A DNA stretch of 34,939 nucleotides from Gammaproteobacteria bacterium. Its GTDB lineage: Bacteria > Pseudomonadota > Gammaproteobacteria > Steroidobacterales > Steroidobacteraceae. The translations under genes and the position numbers were made by a program. The notes below the pieces were generated by a model, which had not been told where the DNA came from, searched no databases, and was given only the letters and a program-made list of their open reading frames with translations. Positions 15,780-25,173 of the stretch are shown here, in pieces (the first letter of the stretch is position 1; each line of letters opens with the position of its first letter). The stretch lies in the NCBI GenBank assembly GCA_003134045.1, contig PLAH01000131.1, forward strand, positions 1 to 34,939. Direction: 5' to 3'.

Positions 15780-17597
15780 TCAGTTCAAGCCTAACGCGAT
15801 CAACACCGCCCCCGCGGCCTCGTTAATGTTTTTCGCAGTGACAACATCCACGGGCGAACGCCCCTCTGGTCCCGCCAGAGGTTCTGACAAGGCTCGATAG
15901 AGGGTCCACGCATCAACTTCCGTGCGCTGCAGGACGGTATGAATCAACTGCAGACGCACGGGATCAAGCTGCCAATCGGGGATTCGCTGCCCTCGATTTC
16001 CGATGTTCAGCGATAAAAGACGACGGCCTTGGATCTCTCGGTTGATCTGATGGCGGGACTTCCCAGCCAACTTGGCGAACACGGGTAGTGGCAGATTGTG
16101 CGGCTCTTCAAACATCGCCAGCATCTTGGCACGCTCGCGCTGGATGTCCGTGAGTGCGGGTTGAGGACGCTGGTCAGTACGCGAAACGATCATCATCACC
16201 GCCGGTGTCATCGGCATCACGCTTGAACCGTTTGAAGCTTCCGGTGTTCCTGTGCCAAGGCTTGCCCCTTCATAATGGATAGGGCGCCCGCCGCCCTTCG
16301 TGGAAAGCTGTGACCCCACGATTTGAACAGATTCGGGCGCGGACATTGCGGCCGCTCCCGGGCGACCCTGACTCTCCCACTGGTCCAGCCGATCCGCCCA
16401 GTCCTGCATCATGCGTCGGCGCTGTTCGACGTACTCCGCATGGTTGAAAGCCTTCCTCACCTGATTGGGATCGGTGTGCGAGAGTTGGGCGTCGATCCAT
16501 TTCGTGCCGTAGCCGATTTCATGCAGCGCGGTGGAAATCGTGGCGCGTATGCCGTGTCCGGTCAGTTGGTCTCGGTAGCCCATCCGGTGCAGTGCACGGT
16601 TGAGCGTATTTTCGCTCACCCGCTCCTCTGGGTCACTGCGATGAGGTAAGAGATACCGTGCGGCTGGGGGTTTTGCCTCCAGCAGTTGCCGAACAATCGC
16701 GATGACCTGCCGGGACAGCGGCACAATGTACGGCGCAATGTCTTTAGTCTTCCAGACGCAGACGTTGTTGAAGCTGTTTCACCATCACGGGCGGGATGAT
16801 CCAAAGCCCGCGCTCCAGGTCGAACTGTTCGGCATCGCCGAGCGCAACTCGCCGGTTCGTACGCCCGTCAGCAACAACAGCCGCAACCCCGATCGCGTAG
16901 TGAGGTCGCCACCGTACTTTCACAGCTTGCACAAAAATGCCGGCAACTCCTTTATGCGCAGGAAGGGATTGTGCGTGACCGGGGCCTGGGGTATCGCCAC
17001 GATGTCGAGATCGTTGGCCGGATTGGTCTCCAGGTTCACCTCCACCATCGCGTACCGGAACAGCTGGTTCAACCACGTCCGACACTTCTCGGCCGTGGTC
17101 AGGGCATTCCGCCGCTCGATCTTGCGCAGCACCTCCACCAAGTCCCTCCGTGCGACGTCGAAAATCGACCGCCGACCGAGGGTGGGTAGGATGTCCTTGG
17201 CGAAAATCCGGTCGATCTGCGAGAGCGTGCTTTGGCGACCGGTCTTTAAGCTCAATGCTTTGAAATCGCGCCACAAGTGAAAGACGGCCTCGAACGTGGT
17301 CGCGCCCGCGACTTGGGCTGCCGTGCGCTCGCACAGCCGACGAGCGCGCGGATCGATGCCTTTGGCCAACAAGGACCGAGCTTCGTCCCGCCGGGCACGG
17401 GCGTCTCTCAAGCCGATTTCCGGGTATCTGCCGAGCGAAATGCGCTGTTGTTTGCCGTCCCAAGAGAATCGGAAGTACCAGTACTTGGTGCCTTTGGCTC
17501 TGACAAAGAGTGACAAGCCATCCAAGTCGTTGAGGGTGTAGTCCTTGCCCTTGGCCCGAGCCAGCCGGACGGTGGTATCCGAAAGTGCCATATCCAT
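15780..17597 (-). pseudogene. Tyrosine-type integrase (DUF4102 type) with Xre/MbcA-like C-terminal domain, inactivated
   Basis: This is the island integrase, reading away from tRNA-Gly. The N-terminal DUF4102-type domain is clear (ARAKGKDYTLNDLDGLSLFV, GKQQRISLGRYPEIGL), then the core-binding domain. The catalytic parts are GVRTGELR, GHGIRATISTALHEIGYG, LSH and FNHAEYVEQRR. Three lesions interrupt it: a TGA at 16920-16922 within KL*KYGGD (probably once CGA), a missing base near 16843 after GELR, and a frame change near 16744 before KDIAPYIVPLS. Beyond the recombinase, ~190 further residues include a helix-turn-helix-like PVFAKLAGKSRHQINREI and an ending like the MbcA/ParS domain (DAWTLYRALSEPLAG, GRSPVDVVTAKNINEA). 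AGGAG precedes the start; ATG 17591 (MALSDTTVR) is an alternative with better spacing. The island cannot excise on its own. Confidence 0.85.
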
Positions 17598-17721
17598 CTT
17601 CTCCTGCTTGTGAACAGGGTCAGATGATCATCTCGGCGCCCACTGCTCTCAACCCAAAAACCGGTGCGGACTATACCCGATTTTATGTACTGATTTATGT
17701 ACTAAAAAGTCGTGGAAGTCG

Positions 17722-17841
17722 GTGGATTTCCCTGGAACTCAGTGGACAATATTGGGTAATGTCAGAGGGGTCAAAACCCCTAGAGATCAACGACTTGTGG
17801 ACTTCCATGGACTCGCATGGAACTCAGCAGAACAAAATAAT
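17722..17841 (+). repeat. Integrase-proximal att arm with short repeats
   Basis: This 120-bp arm lies between the integrase start and tRNA-Gly and is repeated at 3341-3458. It contains several copies of TGGAAsTCrGTGGA-like and TGGACTTCCATGGA-like motifs plus an inverted repeat GGGGTCAAAACCCC. These are probable integrase arm-binding sites. Confidence 0.7.
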
Positions 17842-17917
<76 letters not shown>

Positions 17918-17948
17918 GCAGGCCACCAGCGCCCGAAACAGACGCGCA

Positions 17949-17976
17949 ATTGTAGGGCCGGTTCGCGCGGAGTCAA
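17949..17976 (-). promoter_or_regulatory. Promoter of tRNA-Gly
   Basis: On the minus strand TTGACT (17976-17971) and TACAAT (17954-17949) are 16 nt apart, ending about 31 nt before the tRNA 5' end. This is a strong sigma-70 promoter outside the island, so the tRNA keeps its own transcription. Confidence 0.8.
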
Positions 17977-17991
17977 GCCGAACGCGGTCGA

Positions 17992-18025
17992 AAATATCGC
18001 TAAGGTATTGAGTCAGGCGATATTT
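17992..18025. promoter_or_regulatory. Perfect inverted repeat upstream of the DUF6622 gene
   Basis: AAATATCGC (17992-18000) and GCGATATTT (18017-18025) form a perfect 9-bp inverted repeat with a 16-nt spacer. It lies 16 nt before the start at 18042 and next to the tRNA promoter. It could be a repressor site or a hairpin; no regulator is identifiable. Confidence 0.45.
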
Positions 18026-18041
18026 CCGGCAAGATGCGCGG

Positions 18042-18569
18042 ATGAACGTGTCCGTGTACGACATTCTGTCCCACACCCCCCCGTGGGTATTCATCTTATT
18101 GGCCTATCTGACATGGATCGGCCTGCTGCGCCTGCGTCCCGGCGTCAGGCAGCTGGGGCGGATTTGGATCACGCCCGCCATTTTCATCGTCTGGGGGCTG
18201 GTCGGCTTATTCCACAGACCCGGGGATTTCTCGTTCATTTTGGCGCACTGGACCGTGGGCGCCGTGGTCGGGGCCGCGCTGGGCTCGCTGGGCGGCATGC
18301 GCCTGATCGTGGACCGCCCGCGCCAACTGGTGCGGCTGCCGAGCAGCATCCTGCCCGTCGTCCGCATTCTCATCATATTCGGCGCGCATTACAGCCTGCA
18401 AGTGGCCGCCGCACTGCACCCCGACCACCGCGCGGCGCTATTGACCTGGGATATCTACGTGTCCGGGGCCAGCGCCGGCTACTTCCTCGCCTGGTCGGTG
18501 CGGTTTCTGCAAGCCTACCGTAAGGCGCCCCAAGCCGACCTGGCGCCCATCATCCCGCTCAAAGCCTAG
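18042..18569 (+). CDS. DUF6622 family inner-membrane protein
   Basis: A 175-residue protein with four to five membrane segments (WVFILLAYLTWIGLL, WITPAIFIVWGLVGLF, WTVGAVVGAALGSLGG, VVRILIIFGAHYSLQVAA, SGASAGYFLAWSV). The start YDILSHTPPWVF is the hallmark of DUF6622. The function is unknown. It sits on the opposite strand between pgsA and tRNA-Gly, and the first gene right of the island border shows no damage. Confidence 0.8.
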   Translation: MNVSVYDILSHTPPWVFILLAYLTWIGLLRLRPGVRQLGRIWITPAIFIVWGLVGLFHRPGDFSFILAHWTVGAVVGAALGSLGGMRLIVDRPRQLVRLPSSILPVVRILIIFGAHYSLQVAAALHPDHRAALLTWDIYVSGASAGYFLAWSVRFLQAYRKAPQADLAPIIPLKA

Positions 18570-18576
18570 ATTGCAC

Positions 18577-19191
18577 TCAAAGCCTGTCGCTGCCGCGCAG
18601 CTCCGGCCACGCCAACCGCAGATACGAGACCATCGACCACAGCGTCAGCACCACCGCGACCGCGGTCAGGCCCAAGCCTAGCTGGTAGACCGGGATGCCG
18701 AACAAGTTCTGCCGGAACAGCAGGAACGACAGGCCGACGATCTGCATGATGGTCTTGTACTTGCCCAGCAGCGAGACCTTGACGCGGGCACGCGCGCCGA
18801 TCTCGGCCATCCATTCGCGCAGCGCCGATATGGCGATCTCGCGCCCGATGATGACGATGGCGGCGATGGCCATGAACCAGCGCGGATCGCGGCTGACGAT
18901 CAATATCAACGCGGCCGCGACGATGAGCTTGTCCGCGACGGGGTCCAAAAACGCCCCGAGGCGCGAGGTTTGCCCCAGCTTGCGTGCGTAGTAGCCGTCG
19001 AGCGAGTCGGTGATGCCGGCGAGCGCGAACGCGGCGCAGGTCGCCGGATCCGCCCAGGGATACGGCAACAAATAGAACAGCAGCACGATCGCGGGGATCA
19101 TCAGAATCCGCAGCCACGTCAACGTGTTCGGCAGATTCCAATTCGATGCGGCCGGACGGCCGCCGTCACTGCCCGGGGTGGAGGTGCTCAT
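18577..19191 (-). CDS. pgsA: CDP-diacylglycerol-glycerol-3-phosphate 3-phosphatidyltransferase
   Basis: The enzyme makes phosphatidylglycerophosphate from CDP-diacylglycerol, the first committed step to phosphatidylglycerol and cardiolipin in the inner membrane. The CDP-alcohol phosphotransferase motif is complete (DSLDGYYARK, GAFLDPVADK). Hydrophobic segments follow (LIVAAALILIV, WFMAIAAIVIIG, IVGLSFLLF). The length of 204 residues is slightly above E. coli PgsA because of ~20 polar N-terminal residues. The start lies inside the end of uvrC (26-nt overlap), as in the common uvrC-pgsA operon. Confidence 0.95.
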   Translation of the reverse strand: MSTSTPGSDGGRPAASNWNLPNTLTWLRILMIPAIVLLFYLLPYPWADPATCAAFALAGITDSLDGYYARKLGQTSRLGAFLDPVADKLIVAAALILIVSRDPRWFMAIAAIVIIGREIAISALREWMAEIGARARVKVSLLGKYKTIMQIVGLSFLLFRQNLFGIPVYQLGLGLTAVAVVLTLWSMVSYLRLAWPELRGSDRL

Positions 19192-20995
19192 AAATTACCT
19201 GAGCGAGCTCCCGTCCGAGACCGCGAATCTGCACAAAATCGTCGATGCCGGCACGCAGTATTCCTTGCAGACCACCGAATTGCTTCAGCAGCTCGCGTCG
19301 TTTGACGGGCCCCAAGCCCGGAATGGTTTCGAGAATCGACTGGTTATGCCGTTTCGCCCGCTTGCGCCGGTGTCCCGCGATCGCAAATCGGTGCGCCTCG
19401 TCACGCACGCGCTGAATCAGGTGCAAAGCGCTGGAATCCGGCGGCAGTATAGTGGGGGTCTCCTGGCCCAACAAGAACAGTTGTTCCTGGCCGGGCCTGC
19501 GATCGGCGCCTTTGGCCACGCCGATCAGCGTGATTCCTTTGACGCCGAGTTCGTCGATGACTTTGGCCGCCTCCGCGAGCTGCCCCTTGCCGCCGTCGAT
19601 CAGGAGCACGTCCGGGGCCGTGATTTCCCCGTCGCGGACGCGCTTGTAGCGGCGGGTCAACGCCTGATACATCGCGGCATAGTCGTCGCCGGGCTGAATC
19701 CCGGCGATATTGAACCGCCGGTAATCGTTCTTGAGCGGCCCTTCCACGCCGAACACCACGCACGAGGCCACGGTGTCCGTGCCGCCCGTATGGCTGATAT
19801 CGAAGCATTCGATGCGATTCGGCGCTGCATCGAGATCGAACGCCTCGCGCAGTTCCTCGAGGCTCGATTCGATGCTGGCCCGCGCCAGGCCCCGCATCTT
19901 CAACGCCTGCTCGGCATTGTTGCGCATCATCTCGAGCCAGCGTGCCCGGATGCCGCGTACCGAGGAGGTGATGCGCACCTTGTGCCCCGCGCGCTCGGCC
20001 AGCGTCGCCTCGAGTACCTCCATGTCCTCGAAATCCCGCTCCACCAGGATCTCCGGCGGCGACTCGCGCTCCAGATAGTACTGTCCGACGAACTGCGCCA
20101 GGACTTCGGGTATTTCCGCGAACGGTGCTCTCGGGAAGAACGTCGTACTCCCGAGACTGCGGCCGCCGCGCACGAACATGAGCGCGACGCAGTACTCGCC
20201 GTTGCCCGCGGCGACGGCGATGACATCGGCATCGTGGTCGTTGCCGGCCGTCACGATCTGTTGCGACTGGATGATCTTGAGATTCGCGAGTTGGTCGCGC
20301 AGCCGCGCAGCGTCCTCGAAATTCAGTTGCTCGGCGGCCGCCTCCATGCGCCGCCCGAGTTCCTGCTGCACTTCGTCGTCGCGGCCTTCCAGGACTTTGA
20401 TGGCGGCGGCAGCGTCGCGCGCGTAGCTGTCCTTCGAAATCAGCCCGACGCACGGCGCCGTGCAGCGCTGGATCTGGTACTGCAGGCAGGGTCGCGAGCG
20501 GTTGGCAAAATACGAGTCCTCGCAATTGCGCAGGCGGAACAGCTTCTGCAGTTGTTGCAGCGTCTCGCGCACCGCGCCCGCCGACGGGTAGGGTCCGAAG
20601 AATCGGCCGGGCTCCTTGCGCGAACCGCGATAGAAGCTCAGGCGGGGAAATTCGTGCCCGGTCGTCAGGTGCACGAAGGGAAAGCTCTTGTCGTCGCGCA
20701 ACACCACGTTGAAACGCGGCCGGTGCTTCTTGATGAGATTGAATTCGAGGAGCAGAGCCTCCGTATCCGAATTCGTGATGGTGACTTCCATGTGCGCCGT
20801 GCGCGCCACCAGCGCCTGAACCTTGGGCTGGACGTTGCTCGGTTGAAAGTACGAGCCCACGCGGCTCTTGAGATTGCGGGCCTTGCCGACATAGAGGATG
20901 TCCCCTTGGTCGTCCAGCATGCGATACACACCCGGCCGAACCGGCAGGCTGTCGACGAAGGATTTCGCGTCGAAGGCGGGTGCGTTCACGCTCAT
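19166..20995 (-). CDS. uvrC: Excinuclease ABC subunit C
   Basis: UvrC makes the two incisions in nucleotide excision repair. The 609-residue protein has the GIY-YIG domain (RPGVYRMLDDQGDILYVGKA), a cysteine-containing linker (CLQYQIQRCTAPC), the UVR motif (NFEDAARLRDQL), the RNase H-like endonuclease core (ECFDISHTGGTDTVAS, LLIDGGKGQL) and tandem helix-hairpin-helix motifs (IPGLGPVKRRELLKQFG, IRGLGRELAQVIYEHL). The start at MSVNAPAFDAKSF overlaps the udg stop (ATGA); a longer frame from 21103 adds residues with no UvrC character. Confidence 0.97.
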   Translation of the reverse strand: MSVNAPAFDAKSFVDSLPVRPGVYRMLDDQGDILYVGKARNLKSRVGSYFQPSNVQPKVQALVARTAHMEVTITNSDTEALLLEFNLIKKHRPRFNVVLRDDKSFPFVHLTTGHEFPRLSFYRGSRKEPGRFFGPYPSAGAVRETLQQLQKLFRLRNCEDSYFANRSRPCLQYQIQRCTAPCVGLISKDSYARDAAAAIKVLEGRDDEVQQELGRRMEAAAEQLNFEDAARLRDQLANLKIIQSQQIVTAGNDHDADVIAVAAGNGEYCVALMFVRGGRSLGSTTFFPRAPFAEIPEVLAQFVGQYYLERESPPEILVERDFEDMEVLEATLAERAGHKVRITSSVRGIRARWLEMMRNNAEQALKMRGLARASIESSLEELREAFDLDAAPNRIECFDISHTGGTDTVASCVVFGVEGPLKNDYRRFNIAGIQPGDDYAAMYQALTRRYKRVRDGEITAPDVLLIDGGKGQLAEAAKVIDELGVKGITLIGVAKGADRRPGQEQLFLLGQETPTILPPDSSALHLIQRVRDEAHRFAIAGHRRKRAKRHNQSILETIPGLGPVKRRELLKQFGGLQGILRAGIDDFVQIRGLGRELAQVIYEHLHPGQ

Positions 20996-21648
20996 GCGGC
21001 CGGCGCGCTCGCCGCGGCCACCGCGATCTGTAGGGCGCGCGCGACCACGGCCTCGAACATGGGCGTCGTCAGGCGGCGCGTTTGCGTGTTGTAGCGGCTG
21101 CAATGATAGGAATCGACCAGCACCCGTCCATCCTCGAGCACGTGTTTCGCGCCGTGCGCGAATTTGAACTGCTTGGCGGGCAGACCATACGCCCGCAGTA
21201 CCGCCTCGTGCGCAATGGCGCCGAGTGCCAGCAGCGCGCGAACGCGGGGACTGCGGGTCAGTTCAGTGTGCAGGAAACCGTTGCAGGTCTTGATCTCCAT
21301 CGGCAACGGCTTGTTCGCCGGCGGCAAACACTTCACCGCATTGGTGATCCGCACGTCGATCAGTTCGAGGCCGTCGTCGGCCGCCGTCGATACGGGCCGG
21401 CTCGCCAGGCCAAATTTGAACAGCGTCGCATACAAGAGGATGCCGGCGTGATCGCCGGTGAACGGACGGCCGCTGCGATTCGCCCCGTGCATGCCGGGCG
21501 CCAAACCGACGATCAGCAGCCGCGCCTTCGGATCGCCGAAGGGCGGCACCGGTTTGGCGTAATAGCCGGGGTGCGCGGCGCGGACCCCGTCCAGGAACGC
21601 GGCAAGACGCGGACACTGTCGGCAACTGGGATCGAAAATTTTGCTCAT
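20992..21648 (-). CDS. Uracil-DNA glycosylase, family 5 (UdgB-like)
   Basis: The protein removes uracil and related deaminated bases from DNA. The motifs are GLAPGMHGANRSGRPFTGD and DSYHCSRYNTQTRR, which define family 5. Cysteines in CRQCPRL, NAVKCLPP and KTCNGF can ligate the 4Fe-4S cluster. I use the ATG at 21648 (MSKIFDPSCRQC); a longer frame to 21729 runs into the terminator hairpin region. The stop overlaps the uvrC start by 4 nt, forming a repair operon udg-uvrC-pgsA. Confidence 0.93.
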   Translation of the reverse strand: MSKIFDPSCRQCPRLAAFLDGVRAAHPGYYAKPVPPFGDPKARLLIVGLAPGMHGANRSGRPFTGDHAGILLYATLFKFGLASRPVSTAADDGLELIDVRITNAVKCLPPANKPLPMEIKTCNGFLHTELTRSPRVRALLALGAIAHEAVLRAYGLPAKQFKFAHGAKHVLEDGRVLVDSYHCSRYNTQTRRLTTPMFEAVVARALQIAVAAASAPAA

Positions 21649-21688
21649 GAAGCGATCGAGACCACGTGCGTTGCGTCGCACGCACCAT

Positions 21689-21725
21689 AAAAAACGGGCC
21701 ACGCGGAATTGATCCGCGTGGCCCG
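21689..21725 (-). terminator. Rho-independent terminator
   Basis: A perfect 13-bp stem (CGGGCCACGCGGA paired with TCCGCGTGGCCCG) and a 5-nt loop are followed, on the minus strand, by six Ts (21694-21689). It would stop minus-strand transcription coming from the DAHP synthase side just before udg. Confidence 0.85.
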
Positions 21726-22072
21726 CCATCGAGTGCGCCTGGAATTTGGACTAACCCGAGCGCAACCCAAACTTTGCCACCGCGTGGCGATGAAAATCTG
21801 CAACCCGCCCAACCAGCCAGCGGAGTCTTGTTGGACCACGCGGCGGACAAAAATTCCCGCGGCACCGCAAATTTTGCAGGAAGCCCTGCAAAATCGGCAA
21901 AGTCGCGCGTAAACAAGCGAAGCGGGAAAGATTTGCAAGTCAGAATATCACCTGCGTACCGCTAGGCAACCCGGTTTTTCCAAAACCGCTGACCGCTAGG
22001 TAGATGAGTTCTAGGTTATTCGCCTAAGTTATTGATCTACAAAACTTTGAATATGAATTTATTGTCAAAATC
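21726..22072. other. Long intergenic region downstream of the DAHP synthase
   Basis: No convincing gene is seen. The stretch holds a hairpin (CGGTTTTTCCAAAACCG, about 21971-21987) flanked by a direct repeat ACCGCTAGG (21958-21966 and 21992-22000). A second short inverted pair, TTTTGCAGGAAGCCCTGCAAAA, lies at about 21873-21894. It ends at the strong terminator at 21689-21725, so a structured 3' UTR or small RNA on the minus strand is possible. Confidence 0.4.
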
Positions 22073-23455
22073 TCAGCCACGAGCTTGCGCGGCTGTCCGC
22101 CTGCTGGCCACGGCGTGGCGCGCTATCAACATGGCCAGTTCCAGCGCCTGTTCGGCGTTCAACCGCGGATCCACCGGCGACTTGTAGGCACGCGCCAAAT
22201 CGGCTTCGGCGAGTCCGCGCGCGCCGCCGATGCACTCGGTTACATCCTCGCCCGTGAGCTCGATGTGCACCCCGCCCAACATCGAACCCAACTCCTCGTG
22301 GATGCGGAACGAGGCTTCGACCTCGCCCAGGATATTGTCGAAGCGCCGGGTCTTCACGCCGCCCGCGGTGGTTTCGGTATTGCCATGCATGGGATCGCAG
22401 ACCCACAGCACCTGCGAGCCGGCGGCGCGTACCGCATCGATCATCTCCGGCAGGCGTTGCTCGATGTCCTTGATGCCGAAGCGGTGAATGAACGTCAGCC
22501 GGCCCGGCTGATTCTGCGGGTTCAACACCTGCACCAGCTGTTGCAGCCACTCGGCGCTCATCGCCGCGCCCACCTTGACGCCGATGGGGTTCGAAATGCC
22601 GCGAAAATACTCGATGTGCGCGCCGTCGATGTTCGCCGTGCGCATGCCGATCCACGGCATGTGCGTCGACAGGTTGTACCACTTCTTCTGGCGCTCGATG
22701 TAGCGCGTCTGCGCCTGTTCGGAGAGCAGATGCAGGCCCTCGTGACTGGTGTAGAAATCGCCGCGCGTCACCGCGTGTACCCGCTGTCCGCTCATCGACT
22801 CGAAGAAATCGAGCGACTCGCCGATCGAATCGACGATTTTCTGGTAGGCATCCCGCAGCGGCGCGTGCCGCAGGAAGCTCAGGTCCCAATATTCGGGATG
22901 ATGCAGATCGGCAAATCCGCCGTCGATCAGCGCCCGCACGAAATTGAGCGTGAGCGACGCGCGCTCATAGCCGCGCAGCAGCAGTTCCGGATCCGGCTCT
23001 CGCTCGGCGGCGGTGAAGCCGGGTCGGTTCACGTTGTCGCCGCGATAGCACGGCAGCGTGATCCCGTTCTTCGTCTCGGAATCGGCGGAGCGCGGCTTGG
23101 CATACTGGCCGGCGAAGCGGCCCACGCGAATCACCGGCTTCTTCAGGCCCTGCAGCAATACCAGGCTCATCTGCAGCAATATCTTCAGCCGGCGCGCGAT
23201 ATTGTCGGATTCGCAATCGGCGAAGCTTTCGGCACAGTCCCCGCCCTGCAGCAGGAATTGCTCGCCGCGCTGCGCCTTGGCGAGCTTGGCGCGCAGCGCT
23301 TCGACTTCCCACGACACCACCAGGGGCGGCAGACGGCTGAGCGAGGCTACCGCCCGCTCGAGCGCAACCGGATCGGCATATTTTGGCTGCTGGGTGGCAG
23401 GCAGACCGTGCCAGGTCGCCGGATGCCAGTTGGTCAATGCGAGGCTTTTGGACAT
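22073..23455 (-). CDS. 3-deoxy-7-phosphoheptulonate synthase, class II
   Basis: The enzyme condenses phosphoenolpyruvate and erythrose 4-phosphate, the first step of the shikimate pathway. The 460-residue length and the motifs [80 protein letters not shown] and [18 protein letters not shown] are those of class II (plant/mycobacterial type) DAHP synthases. It is not the AroF/G/H type of E. coli. No phenazine genes are nearby, so a PhzC role is unlikely. It diverges from amaB with a 79-nt gap. Confidence 0.95.
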   Translation of the reverse strand: MSKSLALTNWHPATWHGLPATQQPKYADPVALERAVASLSRLPPLVVSWEVEALRAKLAKAQRGEQFLLQGGDCAESFADCESDNIARRLKILLQMSLVLLQGLKKPVIRVGRFAGQYAKPRSADSETKNGITLPCYRGDNVNRPGFTAAEREPDPELLLRGYERASLTLNFVRALIDGGFADLHHPEYWDLSFLRHAPLRDAYQKIVDSIGESLDFFESMSGQRVHAVTRGDFYTSHEGLHLLSEQAQTRYIERQKKWYNLSTHMPWIGMRTANIDGAHIEYFRGISNPIGVKVGAAMSAEWLQQLVQVLNPQNQPGRLTFIHRFGIKDIEQRLPEMIDAVRAAGSQVLWVCDPMHGNTETTAGGVKTRRFDNILGEVEASFRIHEELGSMLGGVHIELTGEDVTECIGGARGLAEADLARAYKSPVDPRLNAEQALELAMLIARHAVASRRTAAQARG

Positions 23456-23462
23456 ACCGGCG

Positions 23463-23491
23463 ATGCTACGTCAAAATGCCGCCCCAACCAA
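23463..23491 (-). promoter_or_regulatory. Promoter of the DAHP synthase gene
   Basis: On the minus strand TTGGTT (23491-23486) and TAGCAT (23468-23463) are 17 nt apart. The -10 ends 7 nt before the ATG, so a leaderless transcript is possible. No ribosome site is seen. Confidence 0.5.
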
Positions 23492-23534
23492 CATGCCGGG
23501 CCCCTTTGCGGCCTTTCGACCATCGAGAATTCCT

Positions 23535-25064
23535 ATGCATAAAATCGGCGAAACGCTCAAGGCGCTCGGTCTGCACGAGCTCAATTCAGGCACTTGGTCG
23601 GGAAGCCACGGCTGGAGCCGCGATACGGCCGGGGCGCTGATCGAATCCTTGAATCCCACCACCGGCCAACGGCTGGCGCAGATTCGCGGCGCCACCGGCC
23701 AGGACTACGAGCAGGTGCTGACGGCCGCGGTGCACGCCGCCAAGCAATGGCGTCAGGTACCGGCACCGAAGCGCGGCGAGATCGTGCGCCTGATGGGAGA
23801 AGAGCTGCGGCTGCACAAGAACGCGCTCGGCAGCCTGGTGTCGCTCGAGAACGGCAAGATCAAGGCCGAGGGCGACGGCGAGGTGCAGGAGATGATCGAC
23901 ATCGCCGACTTCGCGGTGGGCCAATCCCGCATGTTGTACGGCAACACCATGCATTCGGAGCGAGCCCAGCACCGGATGTACGAGCAGTGGCATCCGCTGG
24001 GTATCGTGGGCGTGATCTCGGCGTTCAACTTCCCCGTGGCGGTGTGGTCCTGGAATGCGTTCCTCGCCGCCATCGGCGGCAATGTCGTGATCTGGAAGCC
24101 CTCCCCCAAAACCTCGCTGTGCTCGCTCGCCGTGCAGAACATCTGCAATCGCGTGCTCGAACGCCATGCGCTGCCGCCGATTTTCCAGCTGTTCATCGAC
24201 GCCGGGACCGAACTCGCGGCCCGCTTCGTCGACGATAAACGCGTCGCACTGATCTCCTTCACCGGCTCGACTCACGTGGGCCGGCAGGTGGGCATGCGCG
24301 TGGCCGAGCGCCTGGGCAAGAGCCTGCTCGAGCTCGGCGGCAACAACGCCATCATCGTGGACGAATCCGCCAATCTCGATCTCGCGGTACCGGCCATCGT
24401 CTTCGGCGCGATCGGCACCGCCGGCCAACGCTGCACCTCCACCCGCCGCGTGCTGGTGCACCGCTCGCGTGCCGCCGAACTCGAGCGACGCTTGGTTGCC
24501 GCATATGGCCAGGTGTGCATCGGTGACCCGTTGGAGCCGGACACCTTGATGGGTCCGTTGATCGATGCGGGCGCGGTGTCGCGCTACCAGGCGGCGGTGG
24601 CCGCGGCGCAGGCCCAAGGCGGCACGCTGCTGTGCGGCGGCAACGTGCTGCAGCGGCCCGGCAACTTCGTCGATCCCGCCATCGTGCGCGCCAGCGCCGA
24701 CATGCCCATCGTCGCCACCGAGACCTTCGCGCCCATCCTCTACCTCGTGACCTACGACTCGCTGGACGACGCGGTGGCGTTGCAAAACGCCGTGCCCTAC
24801 GGCCTCTCCTCGGCGGTGTTCACGGACCGACTGCAGGTGGCCGAGCGCTTTCTGTCAGCCGAGGGCAGCGATTGCGGCATCGCCAATGTCAATCTCGGCA
24901 CCTCCGGCGCCGAGATCGGCGGCGCGTTCGGCGGCGAGAAGGACACGGGCGGCGGCCGCGAGGCCGGCTCGGATTCCTGGAAGGCCTATATGCGGCGCCA
25001 GACCAACACCATCAACTGGAGTTCGCAGCTGCCGCTGGCCCAGGGCATTCAGTTCAACGTGTGA
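23535..25064 (+). CDS. amaB: L-piperidine-6-carboxylate / alpha-aminoadipate semialdehyde dehydrogenase (ALDH7)
   Basis: This NAD-dependent aldehyde dehydrogenase oxidises alpha-aminoadipic semialdehyde in lysine degradation. The 509-residue protein starts [16 protein letters not shown]. It has the ALDH7-type cofactor region ([28 protein letters not shown]), the catalytic Glu in [11 protein letters not shown] and the catalytic Cys in [12 protein letters not shown]. The ending [19 protein letters not shown] and [12 protein letters not shown] is specific to the ALDH7/AmaB/Pcd group. No other lysine-catabolism gene is in the window, so the physiological substrate is inferred from family. Confidence 0.9.
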   Translation: MHKIGETLKALGLHELNSGTWSGSHGWSRDTAGALIESLNPTTGQRLAQIRGATGQDYEQVLTAAVHAAKQWRQVPAPKRGEIVRLMGEELRLHKNALGSLVSLENGKIKAEGDGEVQEMIDIADFAVGQSRMLYGNTMHSERAQHRMYEQWHPLGIVGVISAFNFPVAVWSWNAFLAAIGGNVVIWKPSPKTSLCSLAVQNICNRVLERHALPPIFQLFIDAGTELAARFVDDKRVALISFTGSTHVGRQVGMRVAERLGKSLLELGGNNAIIVDESANLDLAVPAIVFGAIGTAGQRCTSTRRVLVHRSRAAELERRLVAAYGQVCIGDPLEPDTLMGPLIDAGAVSRYQAAVAAAQAQGGTLLCGGNVLQRPGNFVDPAIVRASADMPIVATETFAPILYLVTYDSLDDAVALQNAVPYGLSSAVFTDRLQVAERFLSAEGSDCGIANVNLGTSGAEIGGAFGGEKDTGGGREAGSDSWKAYMRRQTNTINWSSQLPLAQGIQFNV

Positions 25065-25173
25065 GCCCCGCCCTGCGCCGCGCATGCCCGCTTACCGCGT
25101 GTGAGCCACGCCCCGCGCCCGCGTGAGCCGCGCCCCTGCAGCGTGGGCCAACGTCAGCGCGTAAGCCACGCCT
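25061..25173 (+). repeat. Degenerate GTGAGCCmCGCCC repeats
   Basis: Four copies of a 12-13-bp element begin at 25061, 25101, 25123 and 25161 (GTGAGCCCCGCCC, GTGAGCCACGCCC, GTGAGCCGCGCCC, GTAAGCCACGCC). The first overlaps the amaB stop and the last lies in the hrpA 3' end, filling the gap between the convergent genes. Confidence 0.6.

Noticed and set aside
19124-21094. 656-codon plus-strand frame opposite uvrC
   Set aside because: UvrC on the other strand has every expected domain; the antisense frame has none.
22073-23455. PhzC (phenazine pathway) identity for the class II DAHP synthase
   Set aside because: No phenazine genes are nearby, and many bacteria use this class for the general shikimate pathway.
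22085-23542. 485-codon plus-strand frame opposite the DAHP synthase
   Set aside because: It is an antisense shadow of a clear class II DAHP synthase.
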